Shown here: in pieces, positions 1 to 7,552 of the stretch
How the letters are laid out: every line of letters starts with the position of its first letter
Position numbering within the stretch: position 1 is the stretch's first letter
Program-made: the position numbers and the translations under genes
Notes under the pieces: model-generated
What the model saw: the letters and a program-made list of their open reading frames with translations, nothing else
The model's database searches: none
Told to the model about the DNA's origin: nothing
Assembly (NCBI GenBank): GCA_002083395.1
Contig: LWDH01000048.1
Location: 1-23,376, forward strand
Origin: Proteobacteria bacterium SG_bin4
Lineage (GTDB): Bacteria; Pseudomonadota; Gammaproteobacteria; Burkholderiales; Nitrosomonadaceae
DNA: 23,376 nt
Reading direction: 5' to 3'

Positions 1-14
1 ACTTCTTTAAGTGC

Positions 15-848
15 TTAACTTCCTAAGACCCAATTTCTAATATTGCTTAAAGGCTTAAGATATTTTGCACCTGCATCAGTAATGAAGTTATTTGCCAGCC
101 CAACCTCAACAAGATTTGTTAAAGATGAAATATGCTTAACTCCGATACTCCCAATCATACAATCATTGACATGGAGCACTTCTAAGTGCTTCAAATGTTT
201 CAAATGTTCGACACCGCTATCCTGAATTTGATTATCCGATAAATTAAGTTTAGTAAGGCAATTTAACCTTGATAAATAATCAACACCATTATCCTTAATC
301 TGATTATTTGCTAAATCAAGCGTAGTAAGTTTGTTTAGATCTGCAAGATAAAAAGCGCCTTTATCGCCAATGTTATTACCTATCAAACCAAGTTCAGTTA
401 GATTTTCGATCCAAGAAAGGTATCTAACACCTTCATTGCCAATCGCATTATATGAAAGATCAAGTGTTATCAAACTACTCAGTTTAGACAGATATCTTGC
501 ACCTGCATTTCCAATATTTGATCCAGCAATATTCAGCTTTGTAAGGTTTTTCAAATTTACTAGGCTCTTAATTTCTATTGGCTTAATCTGAAAGTCCCTC
601 AATACAAGCGAAGTTAAGTGTGAAAGAGAACTTAATTTTTCACATATATTATTGACATCTGAGGTTAACTGATAAACGCGACTATAATCCGAGACCCAAT
701 GCGATAAATGGTGTAGGAATCCTTTTTTATCATAAATGAGGTTTGGCCCAACTAAAACCAATTCTGGGGATTTTTGATCATAAATTTCTACTATAACTTT
801 ATCTAAATCTTTCGCAGAAATTTTTTGTATAGTTTTTACTATCTCCAT
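15..848 (-). CDS. Leucine-rich-repeat protein (ribonuclease-inhibitor-like LRRs)
   Basis: The protein is about 277 residues. After an N-terminal non-repeat region of about 75 residues, it consists of tandem repeats of about 24 residues with the pattern LxxLxLxxNxIxDxGxxYLSxL, running almost to the C-terminus. This is the ribonuclease-inhibitor-like type of LRR, which forms a curved protein-binding surface. No catalytic domain, signal peptide or membrane segment is visible, so a cytoplasmic binding role is the most that can be said. The frame stays open upstream to a TTG at 932, but that stretch is built from hairpins (see 877-954). The ATG at 848 is the first ATG of the frame and gives the start MEIVKTIQK. 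The gene is visibly more AT-rich than the core genes to its right, which suggests horizontal acquisition. The stop codon lies within the window, so the gene is complete at its 3' end. Confidence 0.75.
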   Translation of the reverse strand: MEIVKTIQKISAKDLDKVIVEIYDQKSPELVLVGPNLIYDKKGFLHHLSHWVSDYSRVYQLTSDVNNICEKLSSLSHLTSLVLRDFQIKPIEIKSLVNLKNLTKLNIAGSNIGNAGARYLSKLSSLITLDLSYNAIGNEGVRYLSWIENLTELGLIGNNIGDKGAFYLADLNKLTTLDLANNQIKDNGVDYLSRLNCLTKLNLSDNQIQDSGVEHLKHLKHLEVLHVNDCMIGSIGVKHISSLTNLVEVGLANNFITDAGAKYLKPLSNIRNWVLGS

Positions 849-876
849 AGTACGTGAAAACCCCAATATAATAATG

Positions 877-954
877 TACCCCGCCGCAAGCAGCGGGGTA
901 TTAACCTCGCTCTTCAATCTGCTGGTTTTCAACCAGCTTTCGCCCCAAGGGGCG
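877..954. repeat. Cluster of three hairpins, candidate REP / IS200-IS605-type end or MITE
   Basis: Three inverted repeats stand side by side. TACCCCGC at 877-884 pairs with GCGGGGTA at 893-900. GCTGGTT at 921-927 pairs with AACCAGC at 931-937. CGCCCC at 941-946 pairs with GGGGCG at 949-954. The flanks GGGTATTAACC and GGAGAATTAAACCC are themselves loosely inverted. Dense subterminal hairpins like these are typical of IS200/IS605 ends and of REP elements mobilised by related transposases. No transposase gene is present, so this would be a remnant or a non-autonomous element. The family assignment is inference. Confidence 0.45.
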
Positions 955-974
955 GAGAATTAAACCCAAGAGAT

Positions 975-998
975 TAATACGATGATTTAAACGTATTA
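975..998. repeat. AT-rich inverted repeat at 3' end of the toxin-antitoxin set
   Basis: TAATACG (975-981) and CGTATTA (992-998) form perfect 7-bp arms around a 10-nt loop. The structure overlaps the stop codon of the DUF2442 gene and could act as a 3'-end stabiliser or a weak terminator. There is no U-tract on the minus strand, so a classical intrinsic terminator is not supported. Confidence 0.35.
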
Positions 999-1241
999 TC
1001 CCGGAACACACCAATTTCGAGCTCTCCCAATCTCCTCATACATCCACACAGGATCAAGATCCGCAGCGTTCGGCCATGTCAGCGCACCGAGTTCTATACG
1101 AACCTGATTAAATAATTGCATATCTTTCAATGCTGAAAAAATACCGGCTTTTTCACTGAAAATAAGCTGCGATATGTCGATGGTACCGGTCGTGCAATCG
1201 TTGCAAGTCACAGAAAGGCAATAATCAGTCAATTCAGTCAC
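996..1241 (-). CDS. DUF2442 domain protein
   Basis: An 81-residue protein that resembles the DUF2442 family in its spacing of conserved blocks: an N-terminal strand pair, a central segment with GTIDISQLIF, and a C-terminal block QVRIELGALTWPNAADLDP. In the family this last block is the most conserved part. The biochemical role is not known. Family members are often found beside toxin-antitoxin genes, commonly with DUF4160. The start is a GTG six bases after the stop codon of the upstream toxin gene, so the two are probably co-transcribed. The role here, for example as an accessory regulator of the module, is inference. Confidence 0.75.
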   Translation of the reverse strand: MTELTDYCLSVTCNDCTTGTIDISQLIFSEKAGIFSALKDMQLFNQVRIELGALTWPNAADLDPVWMYEEIGRARNWCVPG

Positions 1242-1247
1242 TGAACA

Positions 1248-1547
1248 TTAAGATCCTCTCGGAATAATTTCATCTTTCAGATTCTTTCTCTGATGCACTA
1301 CAGTAAGTACAAAAATTTCCTCGTCTTTTGTCTCATAGATGATGCGATAGGAATAGAGGAGTAGTTCTCTTACCGCTTCTTCATTGAGTTCTGGGACCAT
1401 TCTTCCCATTTTCGGTAACCCATTTAATTCATCGACTAATTCGCGTATATCATGCACAACCTTTTTCGCATAGTAATGCGAGTCGCGGGCGATGAAATCA
1501 TGGATAGACCGTAAATCAGTAATCGCCTGCTGTGACCAAGTTACCAC
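1248..1547 (-). CDS. ParE/RelE-superfamily toxin
   Basis: A 99-residue protein with the ParE/RelE fold pattern: an N-terminal WSQQAITDLRSIHDFIARDS segment (two helices), a central GRMVPEL motif, then LLLYSYRIIYE and IFVLTVVHQRKN, the usual strand-turn-strand ending with a His-Gln-Arg-rich tail. This matches ParE better than the mRNA-interferase RelE, because the 'RxxIxDFI' helix pair and the 'G(R/H)xVPEL' motif are ParE hallmarks. The probable target is DNA gyrase, but this is a family inference. Translation begins at GTG (1547) inside the last codons of the upstream antitoxin, a 7-nt overlap that implies translational coupling. Confidence 0.85.
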   Translation of the reverse strand: MVTWSQQAITDLRSIHDFIARDSHYYAKKVVHDIRELVDELNGLPKMGRMVPELNEEAVRELLLYSYRIIYETKDEEIFVLTVVHQRKNLKDEIIPRGS

Positions 1548-1720
1548 GTATCGATTTCCTGCTTCAGTTGCTCAGCCGACAGCGTTTTGCCTTGCACGAC
1601 GGCTTCTCGCCCTTTTCTGATTTTGTCCAACAGGTATAACCGGTACATGATTTCATCCATATCCGCATCATCCGGTAATTGATGAATAGTTTTTAGTGCT
1701 TCCTGCTTGATTGCCTCCAT
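1541..1720 (-). CDS. Small antitoxin of the ParE-like toxin
   Basis: A 59-residue acidic protein (begins MEAIKQEALK, ends LKQEIDTW). It is predicted to be largely helical, with a middle segment DEIMYRLYLLDKIRKGREAV and a C-terminal segment SAEQLKQEID. This arrangement is common in small antitoxins that pair with ParE/RelE toxins, where the C-terminal half wraps the toxin. I cannot assign it to a named DNA-binding family. The start ATG at 1720 has a GAGGT ribosome-binding sequence 6-8 bases upstream. Its position immediately upstream of the toxin, with overlapping stop and start, is the main evidence for its role. Confidence 0.8.
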   Translation of the reverse strand: MEAIKQEALKTIHQLPDDADMDEIMYRLYLLDKIRKGREAVVQGKTLSAEQLKQEIDTW

Positions 1721-1763
1721 TTTGCTACCTCACTTATTAAAAGAACTCAGCACTGATTCGTAT

Positions 1764-3428
1764 TTATCGGCTAATCGGCTTATACCGTATCCGTTTTGGT
1801 TTCGCGCCTTCCTCACCCAGGCGTTTTTTCTTATCGGCTTCGTATTCCTGGTAGTTACCGTTGAAGAAGGTCCATTGCGAGTCGCCTTCGGCGGCGAGGA
1901 TGTGGGTGGCGATACGGTCTAAAAACCAGCGGTCGTGCGAGATCACCAGCACGCAACCGGCGAATTCGAGCAGTGCGTCTTCCAGTGCACGTAGCGTTTC
2001 CACGTCGAGGTCGTTGGACGGTTCGTCGAGCAGCAGCACGTTGCCGCCGGCGATCAAGGTTTGCGCCAGGTGCAGGCGGCCGCGTTCACCGCCGGAAAGC
2101 TGGCCGATGATTTTTTGCTGGTCGCTGCCTTTGAAGTTAAAACGGCCCAGATAGGCGCGCGCCGGGGTGGTGTATTTGCCGACCACGAGGTTGTCGTTGC
2201 CGCCGGAAATGGCGTCGAACACGGTTTTATCGTTTTCCAGCGTGTCGCGCGCCTGGTCGACATGCGCGATTTTGACCGTCGGGCCGATTTTCACTTCGCC
2301 GGAATCGGGTTGTTCCTTACCGGTGATCAGTTTGAATAAGGTCGATTTGCCCGCGCCGTTCGGGCCGATGATCCCGACAATCGCGCCGGGCGGGATCTTG
2401 AAGCTCAGGTTGTCGATCAGCAGCCGGTCGCCGTAGGATTTCGATACGCCGTCAAACTCGATGACTTCATTGCCGAGGCGGTCGCCGACCGGGATGAAAA
2501 TTTCCTGCGTTTCGTTGCGCTTTTGGTATTCCATCGAATTGAGTTCTTCAAAACGGGCCAGACGCGCTTTGGATTTGGCCTGGCGGCCTTTGGGATTTTG
2601 CCGCACCCATTCCAGTTCCTGCTTCATTGCTTTCATGTGCGCATCGATTTGCTTGTTTTCCTGCTCCAGGCGCGCTTCTTTCTGCTCCAGCCAGCTTGAG
2701 TAATTGCCTTTCCACGGGATGCCGTGACCGCGATCGAGCTCGAGAATCCATTCGGCGGCGTTGTCGAGGAAGTAGCGGTCGTGCGTCACCGCGACGACGG
2801 TGCCGGGGAAACGCACCAAAAATTGTTCGAGCCATTCGACCGATTCGGCGTCCAGGTGGTTGGTCGGCTCATCGAGCAGCAGCATGTCGGGTTTTTCCAG
2901 CAGCAGCTTGCACAACGCCACGCGGCGTTTTTCCCCGCCGGACAGGTTCTTAACCACCGCATCCCACGGCGGCAAACGCAACGCATCGGCGGCGATTTCC
3001 ATTTGATGCGTGGTATCGCTGCCCGCAGTGGCAATGATCGCTTCCAGCCGCGCTTGCTCTTCCGCCAATGCATCGAAATCCGCGCCTTCTTCGGCATACG
3101 CGGCGTAGACTTCATCGAGTTTTTTCTGTGCCTGCATCACTTCGCCCATGCCTTCCTCGACTTCCTCGCGCACCGTGTGTTCGGGATTCAGTTGCGGTTC
3201 CTGCGGCAGATAACCCACGCGGATATTCGGCAAGCGCTGCACTTCGCCGTCAAATTCCTTATCGACACCGGCCATGATGCGCAGCACGGTGGATTTGCCG
3301 GAACCGTTCAAACCGAGCAGGCCGATCTTGGCGCCGGGAAAGAAGCTGAGCGATATGTCTTTGATAATCTGACGTTTTGGTGGAACCATTTTGCTCACGC
3401 GGAGCATCGACATTACGTATTGAGCCAT
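1764..3428 (-). CDS. ettA: EttA, ABC-F energy-dependent translational throttle
   Basis: A 554-residue ABC-F ATPase that aligns along its whole length with E. coli EttA (about 555 residues). It has two nucleotide-binding domains: Walker A GLNGSGKS at residues 39-46 and GPNGAGKS in the second half, with signatures LSGGEKRR and LSGGERGR. The Walker B/catalytic Glu segments are LLLDEPTNHLD and LLLDEPSNDLD. The family's arm region and the linker ELEWVRQNPKGRQAKSKARLARFEELN, which contacts P-site tRNA, are both present. There are no membrane segments, so it is not a transporter. EttA binds the ribosomal E site and gates the first elongation step according to ATP/ADP levels. DEPSNDLD carries Ser where E. 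coli has Thr, a mild change. It stands alone on the minus strand with no obvious operon partner. Confidence 0.97.
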   Translation of the reverse strand: MAQYVMSMLRVSKMVPPKRQIIKDISLSFFPGAKIGLLGLNGSGKSTVLRIMAGVDKEFDGEVQRLPNIRVGYLPQEPQLNPEHTVREEVEEGMGEVMQAQKKLDEVYAAYAEEGADFDALAEEQARLEAIIATAGSDTTHQMEIAADALRLPPWDAVVKNLSGGEKRRVALCKLLLEKPDMLLLDEPTNHLDAESVEWLEQFLVRFPGTVVAVTHDRYFLDNAAEWILELDRGHGIPWKGNYSSWLEQKEARLEQENKQIDAHMKAMKQELEWVRQNPKGRQAKSKARLARFEELNSMEYQKRNETQEIFIPVGDRLGNEVIEFDGVSKSYGDRLLIDNLSFKIPPGAIVGIIGPNGAGKSTLFKLITGKEQPDSGEVKIGPTVKIAHVDQARDTLENDKTVFDAISGGNDNLVVGKYTTPARAYLGRFNFKGSDQQKIIGQLSGGERGRLHLAQTLIAGGNVLLLDEPSNDLDVETLRALEDALLEFAGCVLVISHDRWFLDRIATHILAAEGDSQWTFFNGNYQEYEADKKKRLGEEGAKPKRIRYKPISR

Positions 3429-3519
3429 GAGTGTGATCTTTGTTGATTGATTGAAAATAGAAAGGAATTAAGGAAACAGCGAAAGTGTAGCGCACGTAAC
3501 CGTGCAATGAAAGCCGCGA

Positions 3520-3762
3520 TCAGCCCGCTTGCGAAGCGTGACCGACACGGCGGATCGACACAAACTTATTACTTGCGTCGAACACCAGCTCAAACGTGCC
3601 ATACACGCCGTGGCTTTGCACCACCTGCCGCAACACATTCGCCGGGAAATAGATAACACGGCCGTCGGTGGTTTCAGCCGCTACGGTATCGATAGTGCCG
3701 TCGTAATAAAGCTCAAGTTGATACGCCGGGATTTTCAGCACGACGTGGGCGCGTTGATGCAT
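3520..3762 (-). CDS. DUF2835 family protein
   Basis: An 80-residue protein that resembles the DUF2835 family: an N-terminal strand segment, a central tyrosine-rich stretch (LELYYDGTIDTV), the conserved GRVIYFPANVLR block, and the ending YGTFELVFDASNKFVSIRRV. Function is unknown in the family; the small beta-rich fold suggests a binding rather than an enzymatic role. It starts 15 bases after the stop of the methyltransferase on the same strand, so the two are probably one transcript. Confidence 0.8.
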   Translation of the reverse strand: MHQRAHVVLKIPAYQLELYYDGTIDTVAAETTDGRVIYFPANVLRQVVQSHGVYGTFELVFDASNKFVSIRRVGHASQAG

Positions 3763-3777
3763 GTGCGTACATAAGAA

Positions 3778-5067
3778 TCAGGGACGTTGAAGATAGATGC
3801 AACCCATCGGAAAAAGGGTTTCAAAAATAGACCGCAATTCCGAGCGGATTTTTTGTTCACTGTCACCACATTTCATTTTTACTTTGCGAATGATGCTACT
3901 AATGGGCGTTTTTCCATCCATATAGCGGAAACACGCTTTATTGACTTTGTTGCCGCTTAACTGAAACACCGTTTTTTCATGGTTGATGGTAAACGTGATG
4001 CTGAGCGTTTCTCCGGGCTTGATCGCTTCATGGATGGCCATATTTTGATTCGCCAGCTCGTGCTCCAGAATAATGGCATTGTCTTCATCGTCCATCGAGG
4101 CCATGCAAGCCGCTTGCCGGGAAAGATAACATTGATGCTTGATGTGGTTGGAAAACAGTTTTTCCGCGATGGATTGTTGTTGCTGCAAACTTTTCTCATG
4201 CCACGCCAGCCGGATGCTTTCCTCGGCGGCCAGATGCGCCGGATCGTAATACCGCTTGTCGCTGCCGAGAAAGGTCACCAGCCTTAGCTCCGCCGCCGCC
4301 GCGAGTTCATAGACTTGATTAACGTTGTAACAGCGGTCAACGCTGTGCAGCAATAAATCGTATAAGCCTGAATCGCCGTAGCCGCTGGCGGTAATCTCGT
4401 TCGCCCACTTATCCAAGTCTTTGATAAAAGCATGGTGCACGGGCAACGATCCGATTATCCGGCGCGCCATGTTCACTTTCTCTTGAATGCTCAAGTGCTG
4501 GGGAATCAATTCGCGAAACAGCGTCTGCATTAAATAAACGGCGTGTCTGCCATATTCGGCATACACCATCAGATACATCGCACCATCGTCCTTGAGCGCG
4601 CTTGCCAGCGCCCGGGAGCCTTCCACGGGATCATTCAGATGATGCAAAACGCCCGAGCAGTTGATGTAATCGAATTTTCCGATGTCCAGTTCCGGGATGG
4701 ACAACAGGGATTCGGTCAACCAGGTAATATTGGTCAATCCACGAACTTCGGCACGCTGTTCGGCGATACGGCGCGATGCCGCCGACATATCCAGGTAAAC
4801 GATTTCCGCCGAAGTGCCGCGCAGTTGTTCCGCCAGATAAATGACGCTGTCTCCGGTGCCACCCCCTGCTACCAGGCAACGGAAATCCCGGTCGAAATTT
4901 CTTTGTCCTTTGAAACAGTAATGATTCAACTCAGTCAGCGAATCGCCCACGGTGCGCAACAAACGGCTTTTTTCATCGCCGGGGTTCCTGGGAGGATACG
5001 GTAAAGCTTCGTACTGCTGCTTTACCGCGGAAATTATTTTTGATTCGTCCATTGCTTGTTCCCGCAT
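3778..5067 (-). CDS. Two-domain class I SAM-dependent methyltransferase
   Basis: A 429-residue protein. The N-terminal motif YEALPYPPRNP (about residues 19-29) is found in a group of class I methyltransferases. SAM-binding motif I is LVAGGGTGDS (about 65-74), the acidic ribose-binding position follows in IVYLDMSAAS (about 89-98), and INCSGVLHHLNDP (about 135-147) is motif IV. A mostly helical middle region follows. The last 70 residues or so (from FQLSGNKVNKACF to MGCIYLQ) look like a small winged or PqqD-like domain; this is a weak resemblance. The substrate is not recognisable. The ATG at 5067 or the one at 5052 (MDESKIISAV) could be the start, and neither has a strong ribosome-binding site. 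Confidence 0.8.
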   Translation of the reverse strand: MREQAMDESKIISAVKQQYEALPYPPRNPGDEKSRLLRTVGDSLTELNHYCFKGQRNFDRDFRCLVAGGGTGDSVIYLAEQLRGTSAEIVYLDMSAASRRIAEQRAEVRGLTNITWLTESLLSIPELDIGKFDYINCSGVLHHLNDPVEGSRALASALKDDGAMYLMVYAEYGRHAVYLMQTLFRELIPQHLSIQEKVNMARRIIGSLPVHHAFIKDLDKWANEITASGYGDSGLYDLLLHSVDRCYNVNQVYELAAAAELRLVTFLGSDKRYYDPAHLAAEESIRLAWHEKSLQQQQSIAEKLFSNHIKHQCYLSRQAACMASMDDEDNAIILEHELANQNMAIHEAIKPGETLSITFTINHEKTVFQLSGNKVNKACFRYMDGKTPISSIIRKVKMKCGDSEQKIRSELRSIFETLFPMGCIYLQRP

Positions 5068-5129
5068 GAAAGGAGTGAAAGGTGCCTTGTCATAAAGAAA
5101 GTGCAGTGCATCAGCAATAAACTACCACA

Positions 5130-5870
5130 TCAAAAAATTTCACCATCCTGCAAATAACGCCACTTTCCCTCCGGTAAATCGCGCAATCCAATCTTGCCGA
5201 TGCGCACCCGCTTCAAGCCGGTTACTTTAAGTCCAACCAGTTCGCACATGCGGCGGATTTGGCGTTTCTTGCCTTCGCGCAGAATAAAACGCAATTGATC
5301 GCGGTTTTGCCAGCTCACTTGCGCCGGTTTCAATGCCTGGCCGTCGAGGCTCAAGCCGTGATTCAGCAACGCCAGCTTGGCGGGCGGCAGGTTGCCTTCG
5401 ACCCGCACCAGGTATTCCTTTTCAATGCGGGAATCCTCGCCGATCAATTGCTTGGCGATGCGGCCATCCTGCGTGAACACCAGCAAGCCTTGCGAATCGA
5501 TATCGAGCCGTCCCGCGGGCGCGAGATTTTTCAGGTGCGCAGGCTGAAAACGTTTGGCCGGTTGCGCCGGTTGCTTCGAAGTAAACAGGTTTTCCGGCTT
5601 GATCAGCACCACGGCGGGCTGATAACCCGGTTCCGGCTGCCCGGACACATAACCGACCGGTTTGTTGAGCAGGATCGTGACCAGCCCGGTTTGCTGCGCT
5701 TGCGCGGCTTTATTCAGCGTGATTTTTTGCGTCGGATAAATTTTGGTGCCGAGTTCGGACACTCGTTCACCATCGACAAACACCCAGCCCAGTTCGATAA
5801 AACGATCGGCTTCGCGGCGCGAGCAGATGCCTTGCTCCGACATCAGTTTGGATAAGCGGATTTTTTCCAT
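5130..5870 (-). CDS. rluF: 23S rRNA pseudouridine synthase, RluF-like (RsuA/RluB/E/F family)
   Basis: A 246-residue protein. The N-terminal S4 RNA-binding domain (about residues 4-50) contains SKLMSEQGICSRREADRFIE. The catalytic domain has the family motif GRLDIDSQGL with the active-site Asp at residue 123, EKEYLVRVEG, and the C-terminal signature EGKKRQIRRMCELVGLKVTGLKRVRIG. The last segment, PEGKWRYLQDGEIF, resembles that of RluF (the E. coli enzyme modifies U2604 of 23S rRNA) more than RluB or RluE. A 20-residue insertion rich in Gln, Pro and Lys lies before the active site. The gene is divergent from the rhodanese gene. The RluF assignment within the family is moderately sure, the family is certain. 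Confidence 0.85.
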   Translation of the reverse strand: MEKIRLSKLMSEQGICSRREADRFIELGWVFVDGERVSELGTKIYPTQKITLNKAAQAQQTGLVTILLNKPVGYVSGQPEPGYQPAVVLIKPENLFTSKQPAQPAKRFQPAHLKNLAPAGRLDIDSQGLLVFTQDGRIAKQLIGEDSRIEKEYLVRVEGNLPPAKLALLNHGLSLDGQALKPAQVSWQNRDQLRFILREGKKRQIRRMCELVGLKVTGLKRVRIGKIGLRDLPEGKWRYLQDGEIF

Positions 5871-5921
5871 GAAGCGCTATAATATGGGCAATACGGGGAA
5901 TGAAAAGTTGGCTTTACCGGC

Positions 5922-5927
5922 ATTATA
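5922..5927 (-). promoter_or_regulatory. Possible -10 element of the pseudouridine synthase gene
   Basis: Read on the minus strand, the sequence is TATAAT, about 50 bases upstream of the start codon at 5870. No convincing -35 box is seen at the right spacing. A second TATAAT occurs on the plus strand at 5878-5883 and could serve the rhodanese gene, also without a clear -35. Confidence 0.3.
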
Positions 5928-5973
5928 AGGGTAATCGCCCGATCATTTTTACATTACATTGTTAGGATTATTC

Positions 5974-6426
5974 ATGGAAACACTCGAAGTAATACTGGAA
6001 AAAGCGCACCAACGCGCGCAAAAACTGGGACTTCCCTACAAAGGCGCGCTGCTGCCGATGGAGGCTTATCGCGTGCTGCAAGAACACGCACAGGCGCAAT
6101 TAGTCGATGTGCGTTCGCGCGCCGAACTCGATTGGGTTGGCCGCATCCCCGGCGCAACTGAAATCGAACTGCGCTCTTACCCCGGCATGCAACCCAATCC
6201 GCATTTTTTCGATCAACTGGCCAGCCAAGTCGATAAATCCTTACCGGTGTTATTTATCTGCCGCAGCGGCGCGCGCTCGAATCAGGCCGCGGCGATGGCG
6301 ACGAATATGGATTTTGCCGAGTGCTACAACATCCTGGAAGGGTTTGAAGGCGACCGGGATGAGAACGGCCAGCGCGGCAAAGCTTCCGGCTGGAAAGCGG
6401 CCGGGTTGCCGTGGGAGCAGAGTTAA
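5974..6426 (+). CDS. Single-domain rhodanese-like protein
   Basis: A 150-residue protein. It has a short helical N-terminal extension, then one rhodanese domain beginning near AQLVDVRSRAELDWVGRIPGATEIEL. The active-site loop is CRSGAR with the catalytic Cys at residue 96, which forms the persulfide in sulfur transfer. The six-residue loop matches sulfurtransferases rather than the seven-residue loop of Cdc25-type phosphatases. The acceptor is unknown. ATG at 5974 is preferred because it follows TTAGGATTA at ribosome-binding distance; a TTG start at 5959 is the only upstream alternative. No signal peptide is present, so it is cytoplasmic. Confidence 0.88.
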   Translation: METLEVILEKAHQRAQKLGLPYKGALLPMEAYRVLQEHAQAQLVDVRSRAELDWVGRIPGATEIELRSYPGMQPNPHFFDQLASQVDKSLPVLFICRSGARSNQAAAMATNMDFAECYNILEGFEGDRDENGQRGKASGWKAAGLPWEQS

Positions 6427-6508
6427 CCTAACGCTTAAAATTTTTTCTTGAAACCGCTATCTGCGCCTGCCTTTGTGAGACTTACAAGCCTAGTGCTAAT
6501 AGCTACGC

Positions 6509-7552
6509 ATGCTGGGCATTGACGGCGGTTTCGGCGAGGGCGGCGGGCAACTGCTGCGTTTGGCGGTTGCTTTGTCCGCCATCACCGGCATCGCGATCCG
6601 GATCGACAATATTCGCGCACGACGCGACAAACCGGGTCTCGCACCCCAGCACCTCGCGGCGGTATCAGCTGTCGGAAAGCTTTGTGCTGCAAAAATCGGT
6701 GGACTTGCATTACGATCGCAGTCGATCACATTCGAACCGCAACAAAAACCACACGGCGGCGATTATCGATTCGATATCGGTACCGCAGGCAGTATCACGC
6801 TGGTATTGCAAGCGCTGCTGCCGGTTCTACTGTCAGCATCGAACACGTGTCATGTGCAAATCACTGGCGGTACCGATGTCCGGCAAGCGCCGCCCGTGGA
6901 TTATTTACGCGAGGTTTTGTTGCGCCTGATCAAGGGGCTTGGAGCAATTGTGTCGATACAAACGTTGCGGCGCGGCTATTATCCGCAAGGCGGCGGGCTG
7001 ATAGAAGTCACGGCATCGCCTGCGAATCTGAAACCCGCGATGTTCGCGACATCGAAAAACATAAAAACAGTGCATGGCATCGCGCATGTCAGCAATTTAC
7101 CCGAACATATCGCGCAGCGCATGAAGCACGCCGCACTGAAACAATTGGCGGCTGGTGGCATGCAAGCAATGATCGATACCCCGATTTTTGGCCGTGAAAC
7201 AGCTGTCAGTCCGGGTGGCGCCATTGTCTGCTGGGCTGAAAATGAGCAAACTGCTTTAGGTGCCGCCAGCGTAGCCGAACGCGGCATTCCTGCCGAAACG
7301 CTGGGCCATGCAGTTGGCGAAGAATTGGCTGCTGATCTAGCCGCTGGCGTTGCGCTCGACCGCCATGCAACCGATCAGATACTGGTTTATCTTGCGCTTG
7401 CTGGTGGCGGTTCGTTGACAACGCGATGTTTGACATCACATGCGTACACTGCCATGTGGCTCATCGAACAATTCCTGCCAGTCAGTTTCGAATATTCGGA
7501 AACATCCGGCATATTTCTCGTAACCGTCAAATCGCTCAAAAACAACGCATGA
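6509..7552 (+). CDS. rtcA: RNA 3'-terminal phosphate cyclase
   Basis: A 347-residue protein that aligns from end to end with E. coli RtcA. Family hallmarks are DGGFGEGGGQLLRLAVALSA near the N-terminus, IRARRDKPGLAPQHL, GGDYRFDIGTAGSITLVLQ, the GGTDVRQAPPVDY segment and YPQGGG. The nucleophilic His, which becomes adenylylated, corresponds to His311 in the segment LTSHAYTAMWLIEQFLPV. RtcA converts RNA 3'-phosphate to 2',3'-cyclic phosphate with ATP, feeding RNA repair. The ATG at 6509 lies just after an in-frame stop codon, so it is the earliest possible start, though no ribosome-binding site is obvious. It overlaps the next gene by ATGA. No rtcB or rtcR is visible here. Confidence 0.95.
   Translation: MLGIDGGFGEGGGQLLRLAVALSAITGIAIRIDNIRARRDKPGLAPQHLAAVSAVGKLCAAKIGGLALRSQSITFEPQQKPHGGDYRFDIGTAGSITLVLQALLPVLLSASNTCHVQITGGTDVRQAPPVDYLREVLLRLIKGLGAIVSIQTLRRGYYPQGGGLIEVTASPANLKPAMFATSKNIKTVHGIAHVSNLPEHIAQRMKHAALKQLAAGGMQAMIDTPIFGRETAVSPGGAIVCWAENEQTALGAASVAERGIPAETLGHAVGEELAADLAAGVALDRHATDQILVYLALAGGGSLTTRCLTSHAYTAMWLIEQFLPVSFEYSETSGIFLVTVKSLKNNA

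Noticed and set aside
849..932. Longer LRR frame beginning at TTG 932
   Set aside because: The 28 extra codons are made of hairpins and have no ribosome-binding site; the ATG at 848 is the better start.
2724..3446. 240-codon plus-strand open frame across the ettA gene
   Set aside because: It is antisense to a conserved ABC-F gene and overlaps its start region; the product is rich in Arg, His and Phe with no recognisable domain.
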